Source: Halorubrum cibi
Lineage (GTDB): Archaea > Halobacteriota > Halobacteria > Halobacteriales > Haloferacaceae
Length of the DNA stretch: 64,000 nucleotides
NCBI RefSeq assembly: GCF_900182635.1
Contig: NZ_FXTD01000007.1
Span: 124,001 to 188,000 of the forward strand
Direction of reading: 5' to 3'
Shown here: positions 7,741 to 17,493 of the stretch, piece by piece
How the letters are laid out: each line of letters opens with the position of its first letter
Position numbering within the stretch: position 1 is the first letter of the stretch
Program-made: the position numbers and the translations under genes
Notes under the pieces: model-generated
Told to the model about the DNA's origin: nothing
The model's input: the letters and a program-made list of their open reading frames with translations, nothing else
The model's database searches: none

Positions 7741-10629
7741 ATGAGTGTTTTGGAGTGTCCTAGTTGTGAAGATCGAACTACGACCTGTAGTGGCCTGCTG
7801 AAACACATTCGAGATGTCCATCTTCCAAGGGATCTCGAAGATCTTGAGATCTGTCCTGAGTGTAAGTCGAATATCTCTGAGGCCACCTTCACTCTACATC
7901 TGTCTTGTTTTATTGACATAGATCATTCCGAAGTTGAATTCCTTCGTGGAGGGCATCAGTATCTCTGCCAACTATGCGGGAACCGCGAGTCCGAGATAAG
8001 CCAGCTTACTTCTCATCTCAAAAATCATGCTCGCGCAGACGTGAGGAAATTCTTAGGCGCAGAGACGTACTGTGCGGGGTGTGACGACCAAATCAGTGCT
8101 GATGAAGAATTAAGCGATCATATCGGTTGTCTCGAAAATCATCTTGACTCTGACGGGAGGTATGACTGTCCGGGATGTGATTCAAAAGCAGATACGAAGA
8201 GCAAAATCTTCTGGCACATTTGGACAGACCACTGGGGCGGTACCAGCGAAGTTGAACAATGTCCCGGTTGTGGCCAATCCATCTCTCTTCACGAGATACG
8301 GAATCATCTGTCTTGCATTGATGAGTTTGAGTCTCACACGGTCATGGCATTGGCTTCGCCGCGTTACTCAGACTGTTTCATCTGCGACTACGCTGCATTC
8401 AACAAGAGAGCATTAGCAGAGCACATAAAAACGGAGCATGCTGGTTCGGATATCTCTTCTTCATGTCCGGACTGTGGTGAGCAGTCATACGACATTTCTG
8501 ACCAGAAATTCGAACGGCACTATCTTTCACTCGCCAAGGAAGCCGGCATAGATCTCGCCGTAGAAACATCAACAACGTATCTGCGATGCCCAGCGTGTAC
8601 CACCCGAGTGGACAAGCGTGACTCGCTTGTGGGGCACATCAACGATGAGCACGACGAGCTGTTTGAGATCGAGGGTGAGTGTAATGTCTGTAGTCAGCCG
8701 TTCTCGGGAAGCGATCATATTGCCTGTCTGGTGAATCTCGGGACAAAAATTGACGAGGCACCGATACCGCAACCGGCTAATCTCTCTCGGAGACAACCAC
8801 CCGCAAAGACACATACCAGTGTATCGTCTCTGGGAGCTTCAGAGACCGCTTATCGTAACGAGTTGCTCAACTTCGTCAGTTTAGAACGAGAACAAGAGCG
8901 AGAGACAGCATGGAACGAGTATAATGAACTACCACTCTACGAACTCACCCAGCACCGAAGTTGTATCGAGGAGTTAGTCCCACTCGGCAAGCAACACAAC
9001 CCTCACGTTAATGTTCAGTACGTGTTTGAGCGCCCTGTCCCAGAAGACGAGCACGAACCAGCCGAATTGACTGAACGGTTTGGGATCTTCCCTCGGCAAC
9101 AAGTGATACTGGGGAGCACGCACGGCGGTTCCGTACTCCCTATTGAAGCATCGGTAACATTCACTGATGATCAGACAATCGGAATTTCTCCGAAACAAGG
9201 GGACAACAGTTGGAGCGCAGTCCACACCGCTCTGACCAATGACGATGCAGATTTCCACATTGTGGATTTACTCAATCCAACTCCCTACGACAGAGAACGC
9301 GATGCGACAAAAGAGGCATTCAAAACTGACCGCATCAGAAAGCCACTCTCAGGGAAAGCCACGCTCACAGAGACCAATATCGGGAGTACAACTGCGTATT
9401 CCGGTCTCCTGAATAATCATCAGCGAACGGCGGTGGAGCGGGCATTAGGAGCGGATACTGTCTTCTGTATTCACGGTCCCCCAGGAACAGGGAAGACGCG
9501 AACGCTAACTGCCCTAATTGAGTTAGCCGTTGCTCGTGGCGATCGGGTTCTTGCCTGTGCACACTCGAACCCCGCTATCGATAATCTTCTCGTCGGCTCA
9601 TCACAGCCCGACGCTATTGACAAAGATAGCCTCCACGCCACAGTTCAAAACACGGACATCAAGATGGCCAGAGTTGGCTACCACTCCGAGAACGCTGTCG
9701 TTAATGCTCACTACTCACACGTCCCCCGAGCCGGCGCTGATATCATCGGATCGACGACGAATGCCGCTGCAGCCTTAGATGCTGATTCGTTTGATTTAGT
9801 CGTCGTCGACGAAGCGACTCAGGCAAGCCAACCGGCGACGTTAGTTCCATGGCTCAAAGGAACTCCGCTTGTTCTCGCCGGCGATCACAGACAACTTCCG
9901 CCATACTGCTCTAATGAGACCGCTAAAGACGAAGAACTACACATTTCTCTCTTCGAGCATCTATTCAATTTGTATGGGTCCGACGTGAGTGAGCGCCTAG
10001 ATATCCAATATCGCATGAACAGTGAAATTGCTAATTTCGCTAGTGAAGCGTTCTACGACCGCCCACTCCAACACGGCCCAGAGAATAATGATTGGACCAT
10101 CGGAGATCTCGAATCAATTATCGGACTCAACGTAGCCGGTGACGAGGAAACAACCGACCAGACCTCCTCGAAGTTCAATTCTGCAGAAGCCGACGTTGTT
10201 GCTCGGTCAGTGAAACACCTGCTAAGCTACGATGTTGATGCTACAGACATTGGTATCATAACGCCATACACCGCTCAGATACGCGAGATTCGAGAGGCAT
10301 TAGACGACAAGGAAATCCACGGCCGTAGCAACATCAAGATCGACACCATCGATAGTTTCCAAGGCTCTGAACGGGAGGCTATTATTGTCTCCTTCGTTCG
10401 ATCGAATCCCTACAATAGCAGCGGGTTTCTGACCTTCCCGGACGAGGGTAAACTCCGTCTGAACGTCGCGCTCACCCGGGCAAGACGCAGACTTGTGCTC
10501 GTCGGAAACTGGGAGACTCTTTCTACAGTTGCAGACCACAAATCTCCTGACGAGAGTTCTGCTGATGTATACGCTCAACTTCACGAGTATCTAAACGAAA
10601 TGGGGCGACTCCGGGACATCAGTCTATAG
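7741..10629 (+). CDS. Ten-zinc-finger / SF1 Upf1-like helicase fusion
   Basis: This is a 962-aa protein in two parts. Residues 6 to about 335 hold ten short zinc fingers, each starting with CxxC. Most odd-numbered fingers end in H-x3/4-H (as in HIRDVHL, HIKTEH, HINDEH). Most even-numbered ones end in H-x2/3-C (HLSCF, HIGCL, HLSCI, HIACL). The C-terminal part is an SF1 helicase of the Upf1/IGHMBP2/Dna2 class. It has Walker A GPPGTGKT (579-586), DEAT (690-693), GDHRQLPP (about 714-721), QYRM (about 756), a motif with FQGSEREAI (about 873-881) and NVALTRARRR (about 908). All motifs look intact. The likely activity is ATP-dependent 5'-3' unwinding of DNA or RNA, with the fingers choosing the substrate. 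A fragment of its last 34 codons is duplicated at 26156-26258. Confidence 0.88.
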   Translation: MSVLECPSCEDRTTTCSGLLKHIRDVHLPRDLEDLEICPECKSNISEATFTLHLSCFIDIDHSEVEFLRGGHQYLCQLCGNRESEISQLTSHLKNHARADVRKFLGAETYCAGCDDQISADEELSDHIGCLENHLDSDGRYDCPGCDSKADTKSKIFWHIWTDHWGGTSEVEQCPGCGQSISLHEIRNHLSCIDEFESHTVMALASPRYSDCFICDYAAFNKRALAEHIKTEHAGSDISSSCPDCGEQSYDISDQKFERHYLSLAKEAGIDLAVETSTTYLRCPACTTRVDKRDSLVGHINDEHDELFEIEGECNVCSQPFSGSDHIACLVNLGTKIDEAPIPQPANLSRRQPPAKTHTSVSSLGASETAYRNELLNFVSLEREQERETAWNEYNELPLYELTQHRSCIEELVPLGKQHNPHVNVQYVFERPVPEDEHEPAELTERFGIFPRQQVILGSTHGGSVLPIEASVTFTDDQTIGISPKQGDNSWSAVHTALTNDDADFHIVDLLNPTPYDRERDATKEAFKTDRIRKPLSGKATLTETNIGSTTAYSGLLNNHQRTAVERALGADTVFCIHGPPGTGKTRTLTALIELAVARGDRVLACAHSNPAIDNLLVGSSQPDAIDKDSLHATVQNTDIKMARVGYHSENAVVNAHYSHVPRAGADIIGSTTNAAAALDADSFDLVVVDEATQASQPATLVPWLKGTPLVLAGDHRQLPPYCSNETAKDEELHISLFEHLFNLYGSDVSERLDIQYRMNSEIANFASEAFYDRPLQHGPENNDWTIGDLESIIGLNVAGDEETTDQTSSKFNSAEADVVARSVKHLLSYDVDATDIGIITPYTAQIREIREALDDKEIHGRSNIKIDTIDSFQGSEREAIIVSFVRSNPYNSSGFLTFPDEGKLRLNVALTRARRRLVLVGNWETLSTVADHKSPDESSADVYAQLHEYLNEMGRLRDISL

Positions 10630-10691
10630 CTGCCGTTCACCAGCGGATTGTCAACACATACCATTAAGTTCAACAACATATAATTAGTTGT

Positions 10692-11129
10692 ATGGCTTCG
10701 AATGAGGATCGCTACGGTTACGGTCATCGCCAAGACCCAGCACACGATATCGGTGACTCAGCACCAGGAACAGTCGGTGACAGTGAAGGAACGTTCCATG
10801 ACCGGGCTCGCAAAGGGACGAACGTTATCGTTGACGGGAAAGTGACGTCGCAGGAAAAGCACAAGCGCTCATCCCAGCAGTCGGAGTCGCAATCGAAGTC
10901 GAAGCAGAATAAGACATCTCACAGCTCAAAGCCCGCCTCAATGTCAGAACTTGAGGGGACTGAAGTAACAGTCACTGTCGATCGTATCAGCGGGAGCGGG
11001 AACGCGATTGCTGAATACAAAGGGCGGCACATCCACGTTGAAAACGGAAACGCGGGCGAAGAATACCGCGTTCGCCTCCAAGCAGAAAATAGCTATTTCA
11101 TCGGCGAGCAAATCAAGGTCCAAAGCTGA
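10692..11129 (+). CDS. TRAM domain protein
   Basis: This is a 145-aa protein. The last 60 residues form a TRAM domain, a small beta-barrel that binds RNA (seen parts: VTVDRISGSGNAIAEYKG, NAGEEYRVRL). Stand-alone TRAM proteins are numerous in archaea and have been proposed as RNA chaperones. The first 50 residues carry a motif HDIGDSAPGTVGDSEG, and a Gln/Ser/Lys-rich linker follows. A very similar N-terminal motif occurs in the unrelated protein at 14498-14860. It begins 62 bp after the helicase gene, probably in one transcript. A frameshifted copy of gene and upstream region lies at 26321-26759. Confidence 0.82.
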   Translation: MASNEDRYGYGHRQDPAHDIGDSAPGTVGDSEGTFHDRARKGTNVIVDGKVTSQEKHKRSSQQSESQSKSKQNKTSHSSKPASMSELEGTEVTVTVDRISGSGNAIAEYKGRHIHVENGNAGEEYRVRLQAENSYFIGEQIKVQS

Positions 11130-11338
11130 ACTCATCACGCTGAGTACCGGGTCTACGATTACTCCGGGTCTGTACTTGTTCGAAACTCTGTGAGTGCCGA
11201 CATCTTTCCACTCTTACTCAGTACAATGTATGATTCTGATAGTACCTTAAATCGTCTCGCTACGCTCCAGTTTCGAGGTATGAGCCATTTGAGCGGATCG
11301 GAGGTGGGGCAGTCATAGAACCACCGGTGGTTGGTGTT

Positions 11339-11731
11339 TTAATCAGTTCCTTGAACTTGACGGCAAATGGTTTGGAGATCATCCCTAAACTGTTCTGTAG
11401 CACTAGGTTCATCGTATCGCGTATGAACACAGCGCTCTCTGACGGTAGACTCTGAGACATCGAATGCGGAAGCAACGCTCGTGAACGCCCGATCAAGGGC
11501 GCTTTCGGGCCCGGTCCTGTAGCGGTTGCCCACTTTCTTTTTTGCTGGTCCGCCAACGAACTTACAGAATTCCTGTGCTACGGCGACACGGTACTCTGCT
11601 TCGGTGATGTTCCCATTACCTTCGATCACATTGAGCGTGGCTGTGACGAGTTCTTCATCAAACTGTTCAATAAGATGGTCTCGAAGTCCGTGCAATTCGT
11701 CGAATTCAAATGGTGGGGTATTGTCGGTCAT
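11339..11731 (-). CDS. Small helical protein with HTH-like segment
   Basis: This is a 130-aa protein that I do not recognise. It is helical, with a segment reading FTSVASAFDVSESTVRER that has the spacing of a helix-turn-helix, so DNA binding is plausible. It stands alone, transcribed towards the TRAM gene, with 209 bp of gene-free sequence on its 3' side. Codon use and composition look like a real gene. Confidence 0.55.
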   Translation of the reverse strand: MTDNTPPFEFDELHGLRDHLIEQFDEELVTATLNVIEGNGNITEAEYRVAVAQEFCKFVGGPAKKKVGNRYRTGPESALDRAFTSVASAFDVSESTVRERCVHTRYDEPSATEQFRDDLQTICRQVQGTD

Positions 11732-11934
11732 GAGTGTATTCTCACATCCCCCTAAGAGGGGGACTAGTAACCACGTTTTGGTCAGTTGGCTTCTAACTCA
11801 GCGTCGCAACAATCGCACGGTTCGTTAGTAGCGATCTGTTCCGGGAACTCACAGATCGTTCAGTACAGAGCTCTCCGATTTTGCCCACCAACACCGACAC
11901 ATCATTATGACCTGCTAAATTATTAGAAATTCAG

Positions 11935-14322
11935 GTGAATCTATCCTATCATCATGCGAACCCAACTGGGGGAAATGAATCCTTTCTCTTGCGATTTCAG
12001 TCTACACAGACTGATGATCCAACAACCATCTTGGTTGATGCCGGTGCAGAACTTGAGTTTGATAGGATACTGAATCCTGGCGAAACAATTGACGCTGTCT
12101 GTCTCACTCACGCGCACTCGGATCATTACCAGTCTCTAAATCAGTGTGTAGACCCCAACACGTCAGTATACACCTCGCCAGCAACGGCGAAAATCATCGG
12201 CGACGTGTTCGATATCGCCACACAACAGACAGGCGTTGAAGCGGATGATTCGATGGTAGCGGCGATCGAACCGGTCGACGAGTGGACGTCGGTCGGATCA
12301 GAAGTAGCGTTTCATCCGATTCCTGCCGGCCACGTCCCAGGGGCAGTGGGGTACCTATTCCGATTTGAGAAGGATCAGGGTGTCGACACCGGGTATATTC
12401 TTGCGACGGGTGATTTTACACTCACCCGGGCGGGCGGCTATCCGGGACTCCCACTTGAGTCGATTCAAGACGTAGATGTTCTGTTTCTCACCGTGGCGAC
12501 GAGCAGCAACTTCTCTTCAGAGTTGTCTGAGGGGCTAGGTATTGCGCTACAGCAAGCACATAGCGGAATGCAGACACTCGTCACGACAAGCGGTATTGTG
12601 GGTGTTCACGTTGCGTATCTATTGGGCGCGTTGATTGAGCAATTTGAACTTGGAGTCCAAGTACGCGTCGTTGGGCAGGCCGCAAAGCTGTATGAGCGAT
12701 TGGGATACGAGGCAGACACTGTCCAACCTGTCCCGGAGTTTTCGCATACCGATGAGGCCTTAGGACGCGGGATAATCACGATCGCTGGCCCAGATGTTCC
12801 GAGTGAACGTAGTTCTGGCCGACTATATGGCGTGTTACGGGATCAGCCAGACGCGTGTGTCGTACAGCTGATTGGGTCCGGTCAATCTCCGATTCGGAGC
12901 GGACAGTGTACCGTTCATGACTTCCGCATCGTGAACCATCCGGAATACGACGCGCTAGAATCGGTACATGAGTCGGCTAACCCACAGCACACCGTTATCA
13001 CGCATACGCATCGCGGGGCTGGTAACCAATTCAATTATCTCGATAGTAACGTTTGGTCACCATCGGATGCTGGCGAGTACACGCTGTACGCGAATGGACA
13101 GTGGCGCGCACCGCCGTGGGCTCCCAACGGCGGTCGGACCCCAACACAAGCCACGACGCAAAGCGTCGGTGCATTAACTGAAACAGATCTCTTTTCCGAT
13201 ATTGATTTGCCCAGTCTATCACGTTCCCCAACGGTCGATCTTCCCGCTGAAGGCATTGACATCGAGCACGTGAAACAGGTACTGGCCCAGGAGACGGCGT
13301 ATACCGGCCCGACCACAACAGAGGCGTCTGCTAGCGCTCCCGGCTCCTCGACGGCAACTGCCCGCAAATCAGACTCACCCAGCATGACAACCTCAGATGA
13401 CGATCAGGACGATACGAAATCCGACTCGCAAGGCTCACCTGCCGAATCCGTAGGGCTTGTTCGCACCACTGGCGCATCATTCAATCAACTTGATGACTGG
13501 GTTGTGTCCGCAATACAATCCGGGGAGCTCTCAAAAGGAGATCTCAAAGAAATCGTACGGCGTAGTCAGCAGCCAGCGACATCGGCAGACGAAACCGAGT
13601 CACCTGATGATGAAAATACCGATAGCCCTGATGATGCCGATCACAGTACTTCACAATCTGTTTCAGCTCGTTCAACCGCTGAGTCTGATGATTCGGACGC
13701 TACTACGCCGGCAGACAGTGATGATGATGTGGATTCTCCTGATGCTCCATCCGTGTCGCCGGATTCGAAGCCGGAAACAGAAACAACCGAAACTCAACCC
13801 TCGTCGGAAATTCCGGAAACGGAAACGACCGAGTCTCAACCCGCACCAGAATCACCTACTACATCGCCTGAGCAGGAAGACCATCGGGCATTCTCTGTTG
13901 TGTTAGAGCCGCTAACAACTGCACTTGCCACTTACCTCATAGCAGAGACTAACGAAGGTCCGATAACCATCGCTGATGTCGCTACCGACGCGACGACAGC
14001 ATACATTGGTGACCGACTTCGTGGAACAGAGACTGAACCGGAGACCAGTGTCTCCTCACACTCGTCGATAGTGGATCAGGCCTTAGCTGGCGTAGTTGCG
14101 GATTCCGATGAGTTCAGTGATCTTGATTCGTTCAAAACCATGGCCTACGGAGAGCTCCTTGGAGATTTTGTCGGACTCGACACAGACGACCAGACACCAA
14201 CCGTGACGATCCGCGTTGACCCAGCACTCGTCGACGCCGTTACCGAACATCCTTCATCGACTGCTCAATCACGTGAAGACATCGTCGCTACCGCGGTTCG
14301 ATGGTACGTTGTGAGTACGTAG
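11935..14322 (+). CDS. Metallo-beta-lactamase fold protein with long acidic linker and RHH-like C-terminus
   Basis: This is a 795-aa protein from a GTG start. The N-terminal ~390 residues are a metallo-beta-lactamase fold of the RNase J/CPSF73-like class. The active-site motif THAHSDH holds H59, H61, D63 and H64. It is followed by AGHVPGAVGYLF and ATGDFTLTRAGGY, which supply further metal ligands, and by VITHTHRGAGNQF near residue 350. A linker of about 220 residues rich in Asp, Glu, Ser and Thr follows. It contains the near-tandem repeat ETETTETQP / ETETTESQP. The last 45 residues (VTIRVDPALVDAV, SREDIVATAVRWYV) look like a ribbon-helix-helix DNA-binding unit. A nuclease recruited to DNA is a reasonable inference. 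The substrate is unknown. Confidence 0.8.
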   Translation: MNLSYHHANPTGGNESFLLRFQSTQTDDPTTILVDAGAELEFDRILNPGETIDAVCLTHAHSDHYQSLNQCVDPNTSVYTSPATAKIIGDVFDIATQQTGVEADDSMVAAIEPVDEWTSVGSEVAFHPIPAGHVPGAVGYLFRFEKDQGVDTGYILATGDFTLTRAGGYPGLPLESIQDVDVLFLTVATSSNFSSELSEGLGIALQQAHSGMQTLVTTSGIVGVHVAYLLGALIEQFELGVQVRVVGQAAKLYERLGYEADTVQPVPEFSHTDEALGRGIITIAGPDVPSERSSGRLYGVLRDQPDACVVQLIGSGQSPIRSGQCTVHDFRIVNHPEYDALESVHESANPQHTVITHTHRGAGNQFNYLDSNVWSPSDAGEYTLYANGQWRAPPWAPNGGRTPTQATTQSVGALTETDLFSDIDLPSLSRSPTVDLPAEGIDIEHVKQVLAQETAYTGPTTTEASASAPGSSTATARKSDSPSMTTSDDDQDDTKSDSQGSPAESVGLVRTTGASFNQLDDWVVSAIQSGELSKGDLKEIVRRSQQPATSADETESPDDENTDSPDDADHSTSQSVSARSTAESDDSDATTPADSDDDVDSPDAPSVSPDSKPETETTETQPSSEIPETETTESQPAPESPTTSPEQEDHRAFSVVLEPLTTALATYLIAETNEGPITIADVATDATTAYIGDRLRGTETEPETSVSSHSSIVDQALAGVVADSDEFSDLDSFKTMAYGELLGDFVGLDTDDQTPTVTIRVDPALVDAVTEHPSSTAQSREDIVATAVRWYVVST

Positions 14323-14497
14323 TAATTCACATCTAAATTTTAAACTACATGTTGAAAATCAGACCTGCAAATTGGGTCGGAACACAATACCTCCGAGTAT
14401 GGTTAATATGAACGACTCCGATGAAGAAAATTACAATATCTGATGAGATTCGATCTCTCCCCCAAGTATTATCACACAAACATGTATTCTATTTAGC

Positions 14498-14860
14498 ATG
14501 GGGAAACGCCGACGGAAAGATAAGAACCACGATGTGGGCGATTCAATGCCAGGGACTGTCGGCGACAGTGACGGAACAGCCCACGACGGGCAAGATGGGC
14601 CTGCGTTTACTCCTGAAGACGTGAAGGTAACCGAACCCTCTGGTAGTCACTCAAAACAACAGGAAAAGAGTGAATCAAGTCGGCATGATGATAATGACAC
14701 ATCTGAGTCGGACAAAGAGTCGGTAGATTCACAGGAAAAATCGACTCGGATGAAATACGCCGAGAGGTACGGCAATTCGTGGCCAGAAGACCGAAAACGC
14801 CGCTTCCTCAGAGAACATGAAGTTTCTTCTGAAGAGATGGGTTGGAAACTGAAAGAGTAA
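14498..14860 (+). CDS. Small hydrophilic protein sharing an N-terminal motif with the TRAM protein
   Basis: This is a 120-aa, highly charged protein. After a basic start (MGKRRRKDKN) it has HDVGDSMPGTVGDSDG, matching HDIGDSAPGTVGDSEG of the TRAM protein at 10692-11129 almost residue for residue. The rest is a Ser/Glu/Asp-rich, probably disordered stretch and a helical tail (RFLREHEVSSEEMGWKL). It has no TRAM domain. The shared segment suggests a common docking or processing signal. It lies between the metallo-beta-lactamase gene and the convergent phosphoesterase gene. Confidence 0.6.
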   Translation: MGKRRRKDKNHDVGDSMPGTVGDSDGTAHDGQDGPAFTPEDVKVTEPSGSHSKQQEKSESSRHDDNDTSESDKESVDSQEKSTRMKYAERYGNSWPEDRKRRFLREHEVSSEEMGWKLKE

Positions 14861-14972
14861 CTATCGACACCGCGAGTGAAGCAACCTCATGTGACTAGAA
14901 GCTCGCACACTGAGTCCACCTGGCGGCTCCCTCATCTTAACCGAGTTTGGCTCAACACGCACCGAGTAGTGC

Positions 14973-16289
14973 TCACACAGTGTGTCGCGTCGTGGTGATT
15001 CCGCTGTCACTGATTGTGAGAACTGTCACGAACGCGTCGCGGTCACGGTACGGCCAGCTCACTCGAACTGCTGGCCCCGTGTACAGAACCGGGGTTCCAT
15101 CCTGCGTCTCGAACGTATACCCATTCTCGAAATCATCGTGTTTCGGTCGATGCTCGTCTCCGACGAGCACGCAATCGAACGACACACGAGACTCCGCAAC
15201 CAACTCATCGAGATCAATATCCGCAACGCTCTGGGACCGGTACGGTGTCATCCCTTCGTGGAGACACAATACGTTCGGCCCCGGTGAGGCCGCACCGAAC
15301 GCAATCCCGGATGGCCGCCACCCCAGCGAGTTGTAGGTCTCGACATCGTCGATTCCAACGTTCTCTGCCGACACACCATACGCATCAAGTGATCCGCCAG
15401 CAACTGCCGTTGGAGTCGTGTCCAATTCTATGAGGTTCCCATCGCTCACCTGCTCTTTCAGCCACGCAACCCCATCGACGGATTCCGAGTGCTGCGGGTT
15501 CGCTGCATTGTGATCGTGTGTGCCGATGATACAGTACACTGGGATGCCGAGTTGCGACAGGACATCCAAACTCGATGCTGCGGCATCAAGCGTCACCGCA
15601 TCCACCTCGTGATCTAGTACATCGCCAGTGTGGAGCACCGCGTCAACATCTTGCTCGATCGCAATTGTTCGAATCCGGTGGATTGTTTCTCGGCTCGAAA
15701 TCTCATCGATCCACGACACTGTCTTGCCACTGCCTGTCTCCGCGCGGTTCTCATACCCGAGGTGTGTATCACTCACGAACAGCACAGTCGTCTCTTCATC
15801 ACCGGTACTCTGACTCGCAGTTTGTCGTGCCTGCCGAACCCGCGCCGGGTCAAGCAACACATCCGCACCAGCATCGGAGCGATCAGCTGTCGGTTCAGCC
15901 GGTAACTCTGCCAGTAACGCAATCGCCTGATCAACCTCTTCGGTCGTCACCTTCACCGGAAGCACGTCCCCCGACTCCGGCGCAATCGGGAGTTTCGCAC
16001 CCGAGGGCACGTAGCGGCAATCAAACTTACGCGGCTCCGCGACCGTAATCGCCGAAAACTCCGTTACTCGTTTCCCGTTTCCATGTCGTCGTGCGTACTC
16101 CTTCCGCTTCCCCAGATTCCGGTCCTTCTGTTGCGCCCCGTAACAAGATGCCTCGTCAGCTAACAACTCTCCACCGTACAGAACGGACTTGACCGCCTCC
16201 TGCCATTCTGAATCCGCCTCGGAAGGGAGTGACCGATAGAGGACAGCCAGAGAATCGTAGAGCTCAGTCAATTCATTCCCAGCACTCAT
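14973..16289 (-). CDS. Mre11/SbcD-like metallophosphoesterase with extra N-terminal domain
   Basis: This is a 438-aa protein from the ATG at 16289 (MSAGNELTELYD). The first ~170 residues are an unassigned helical and basic region (RKEYARRHGNGKRVTEF). A calcineurin-like phosphoesterase follows, with VSDTHLGYE, HTGDVLDHEVD, IGTHDHN, CLHEGMTPYRS and VGDEHRPK. These match the order of Mre11/SbcD metal-site motifs, although GTHDHN stands in place of the usual GNHD. No Rad50/SbcC partner lies beside it. It is distinct from the mre11 gene at 734-1927. Cleavage of a special DNA end or of a nucleotide substrate is possible. Confidence 0.8.
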   Translation of the reverse strand: MSAGNELTELYDSLAVLYRSLPSEADSEWQEAVKSVLYGGELLADEASCYGAQQKDRNLGKRKEYARRHGNGKRVTEFSAITVAEPRKFDCRYVPSGAKLPIAPESGDVLPVKVTTEEVDQAIALLAELPAEPTADRSDAGADVLLDPARVRQARQTASQSTGDEETTVLFVSDTHLGYENRAETGSGKTVSWIDEISSRETIHRIRTIAIEQDVDAVLHTGDVLDHEVDAVTLDAAASSLDVLSQLGIPVYCIIGTHDHNAANPQHSESVDGVAWLKEQVSDGNLIELDTTPTAVAGGSLDAYGVSAENVGIDDVETYNSLGWRPSGIAFGAASPGPNVLCLHEGMTPYRSQSVADIDLDELVAESRVSFDCVLVGDEHRPKHDDFENGYTFETQDGTPVLYTGPAVRVSWPYRDRDAFVTVLTISDSGITTTRHTV

Positions 16290-16426
16290 TGTATACAAAC
16301 GTTCTCTTCCATGTGATAGCAATTGGCTTCTGTCACTGTCCCTCTCAAGACCTATCGAACATTTTGAGGGGCTTTGTTGAATCCACCTGCGGCAGGGATA
16401 CCCGAGGAGGTACCGTTGAATCGAAC

Positions 16427-17347
16427 TCAGTATGTTGTCATTCGCTCAAGCATTTGACCGTTGTATTTGTTCGAAAGTTCCTCTAGAACGGTCTCAATTG
16501 ATATGACACTCACACCATCAGCAGAGCCACCCCCTCTGACGAAATAATATGCGTCGACTTCATCTGCGGTATAGTTCCGAAGCGTCGTAAGGACGGCATC
16601 TTCGATTTGACTCTTATTTTTAACTTCGCCAATTATTGTCTTGCTCGATGCCTCGCCCAGTATATCGACACCTTGGTTCGTCCCTGTACTCCCACCAGTC
16701 TGAATTAGCGGGAAGAATTCCGGGATGACTTCTCGAATATATTCCTCGCACAGTAATTCTGTCTGATCACTGGTGTATGATGTAGGACTCAACTCAGGAA
16801 GATCGTCTCCATTGTATAGTGCCTCAAGCTGAGGAGCAAAGGTATTCCAAGGCGAGAACGTGTTTGGTGTCTCGTATTCGTTAAGTCGGTATTCGGAGCC
16901 CGAGATCACTTGAGGCTCACCACTCATAGGAACGATCTTGTACAGATAATCTGCTGCTGATTGATCGAACGCATCTTGCGCTTCCGATTCCTGCCCAACA
17001 GGGAATGTCCTATAGCCGCCTTCGTCGGCGTGGAACCCATATAATGGAGTCGTTCCGGGTTCTACAACCGCAATTTTTCGGTGTTCAGATGTAATCGGAT
17101 GTCCTTCCGATGTCTTCTTATTAGGAATGTTGATTTTCTTTGCCACTCGGAGGGAGCACAGCTGTGGCTCAGAAGATTCTGCACAGTCACGCATCAACTC
17201 AAGCTGATTTGCGCCACGCTGCTTGTAGTCCTCACTATCGTAGCTTGCTTTGTTATCGTAGTGACCGACAATCCAACCCCGGTCAAAGAACTCAGCCATA
17301 CGCTCACCGCCTCCACTACATGCCAAGCAAGCACATGCTGCTTTCAT
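16427..17347 (-). CDS. Probable restriction-endonuclease-like (Mrr/PD-(D/E)XK) protein
   Basis: This is a 306-aa protein. The C-terminal third contains GVDILGEASSKTIIGEVKNK, which has the D...(E/Q)xK spacing of the PD-(D/E)XK nuclease core as found in Mrr-like enzymes. The N-terminal two thirds are unassigned. An N-terminal cluster ACACLACSGGGER is Cys-rich; an alternative start at the following Met (MAEFFDRGW) would remove it. It lies next to a second PD-(D/E)XK gene on the same strand, 146 bp away, and was probably acquired as part of the same defence or DNA-processing set. Confidence 0.6.
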   Translation of the reverse strand: MKAACACLACSGGGERMAEFFDRGWIVGHYDNKASYDSEDYKQRGANQLELMRDCAESSEPQLCSLRVAKKINIPNKKTSEGHPITSEHRKIAVVEPGTTPLYGFHADEGGYRTFPVGQESEAQDAFDQSAADYLYKIVPMSGEPQVISGSEYRLNEYETPNTFSPWNTFAPQLEALYNGDDLPELSPTSYTSDQTELLCEEYIREVIPEFFPLIQTGGSTGTNQGVDILGEASSKTIIGEVKNKSQIEDAVLTTLRNYTADEVDAYYFVRGGGSADGVSVISIETVLEELSNKYNGQMLERMTTY

Positions 17348-17493
17348 CTTGAATACACCAATTTACTTGTCATATACCGGAATGAAAACTGTGGCGCACA
17401 AATTATCAAAATTAAGACACCATACCTTCATCGCCCTCCGATTACAAATCAGTAGGGAAAACCATGCTTCGCAATAAGTAGACCGACGACTAC

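Noticed and set aside
16371-16400. GGGGCTTTGTTGAATCC, similar to CTGTTTTGTTGAATCC at the transposase remnant (31500-31516)
   Set aside because: It could be a solo IS end, but the match is about 12 bases and no inverted partner or target duplication was found.
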